DNA from: Methanobrevibacter sp.
Lineage (GTDB): Archaea; Methanobacteriota; Methanobacteria; Methanobacteriales; Methanobacteriaceae
Direction: 5' to 3'
DNA length: 38,400 nt
Assembly (NCBI GenBank): GCA_017646885.1
Contig: JAGCLR010000171.1
Span: 1-38,400 of the forward strand
Shown here: positions 38,352 through 38,400 of the stretch, in pieces
How the letters are laid out: each line of letters starts with the position of its first letter
Position numbering within the stretch: the first letter of the stretch is position 1
The notes under the pieces: generated by a model
The model's database searches: none
What the model saw: the letters and a program-made list of their open reading frames with translations, nothing else
Told to the model about the DNA's origin: nothing
Translations under genes and position numbers: made by a program

Positions 38352-38400
38352 CTACTTCTTTTTACGCTGCTGTCCGTGATAACCTTCACCTATAAATGAA
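38352..38400 (-). CDS. C-terminal end of an unidentified gene (partial)
   Basis: Fifteen codons reading SFIGEGYHGQQRKKK then TAG, open at the right edge. The basic tail and the 3-nt gap to the helicase start indicate co-transcription. The function cannot be judged from this fragment. Confidence 0.6.
   Translation of the reverse strand, partial: SFIGEGYHGQQRKKK

Noticed and set aside
1..38400. TAG stop-codon reassignment as in some gut phages
   Set aside because: Long late genes read through without needing TAG suppression, and TAG ends genes of expected length, such as smpB.

Overview
The window is part of the genome of a large, AT-rich tailed bacteriophage, most likely infecting a gut member of the Bacteroidota. 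Four things point there. Tail-fibre genes carry coiled or repeat modules and an S74 chaperone domain. There is a GH108-type lysozyme and a BspA-type leucine-rich-repeat protein. Start codons sit behind A-rich leaders without Shine-Dalgarno sequences. One promoter class resembles the Bacteroidota -33/-7 type (TTTG, then TAnnTTTG). No tRNA, tmRNA, integrase or transposase was seen.

Layout. (1) 1-632, minus strand: a partial phage gene interrupted by a 234-nt ORF-less group I intron (318-551). (2) 758-5566: small genes, including a Cys-rich protein, a holin-like membrane protein, a DUF4177-like protein, an HEWGH membrane protein, a 714-residue protein of unknown role and a small Cys-rich zinc-binding-type protein. 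(3) 5652-22056, plus strand: thirteen consecutive genes for tail-fibre, adhesin or spike proteins. Many share an N-terminal 'LDFxGLxxYxELIK'-like element and four share a C-terminal I(D/E)G(L/I)F peptide. Two carry complete calcineurin-like metallophosphoesterase domains and one carries a C-type-lectin-like domain. (4) 22095-28389: a 1160-residue LRR protein (minus), the endolysin (plus), two small coiled-coil or charged proteins and an S74-terminated fibre (minus). (5) 28423-30466, minus: an NMN-adenylyltransferase-like enzyme and an RNA-ligase-like nucleotidyltransferase. (6) 30518-38400, minus: DNA/RNA-metabolism and accessory genes: DUF2828/vWA protein, SmpB, primase-like protein, DNA methyltransferase, PD-(D/E)XK protein, small membrane proteins and a Dda/Pif1-like helicase.

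Two promoter classes can be read from the intergenic DNA. The octamer CATAAATA, very close to the T4 late promoter TATAAATA, occurs ten times. All ten are just upstream of start codons, mostly of virion, lysis or ligase genes, and look like late promoters. A second motif, TTTGTTATATTT(G), precedes several non-virion genes and looks like an early, host-type promoter. At two loci the promoters of opposing genes are interlocked, and the start codon of one gene is embedded in the promoter octamer of the other.

All 40 complete genes end in TAA (35) or TAG (5). None ends in TGA.
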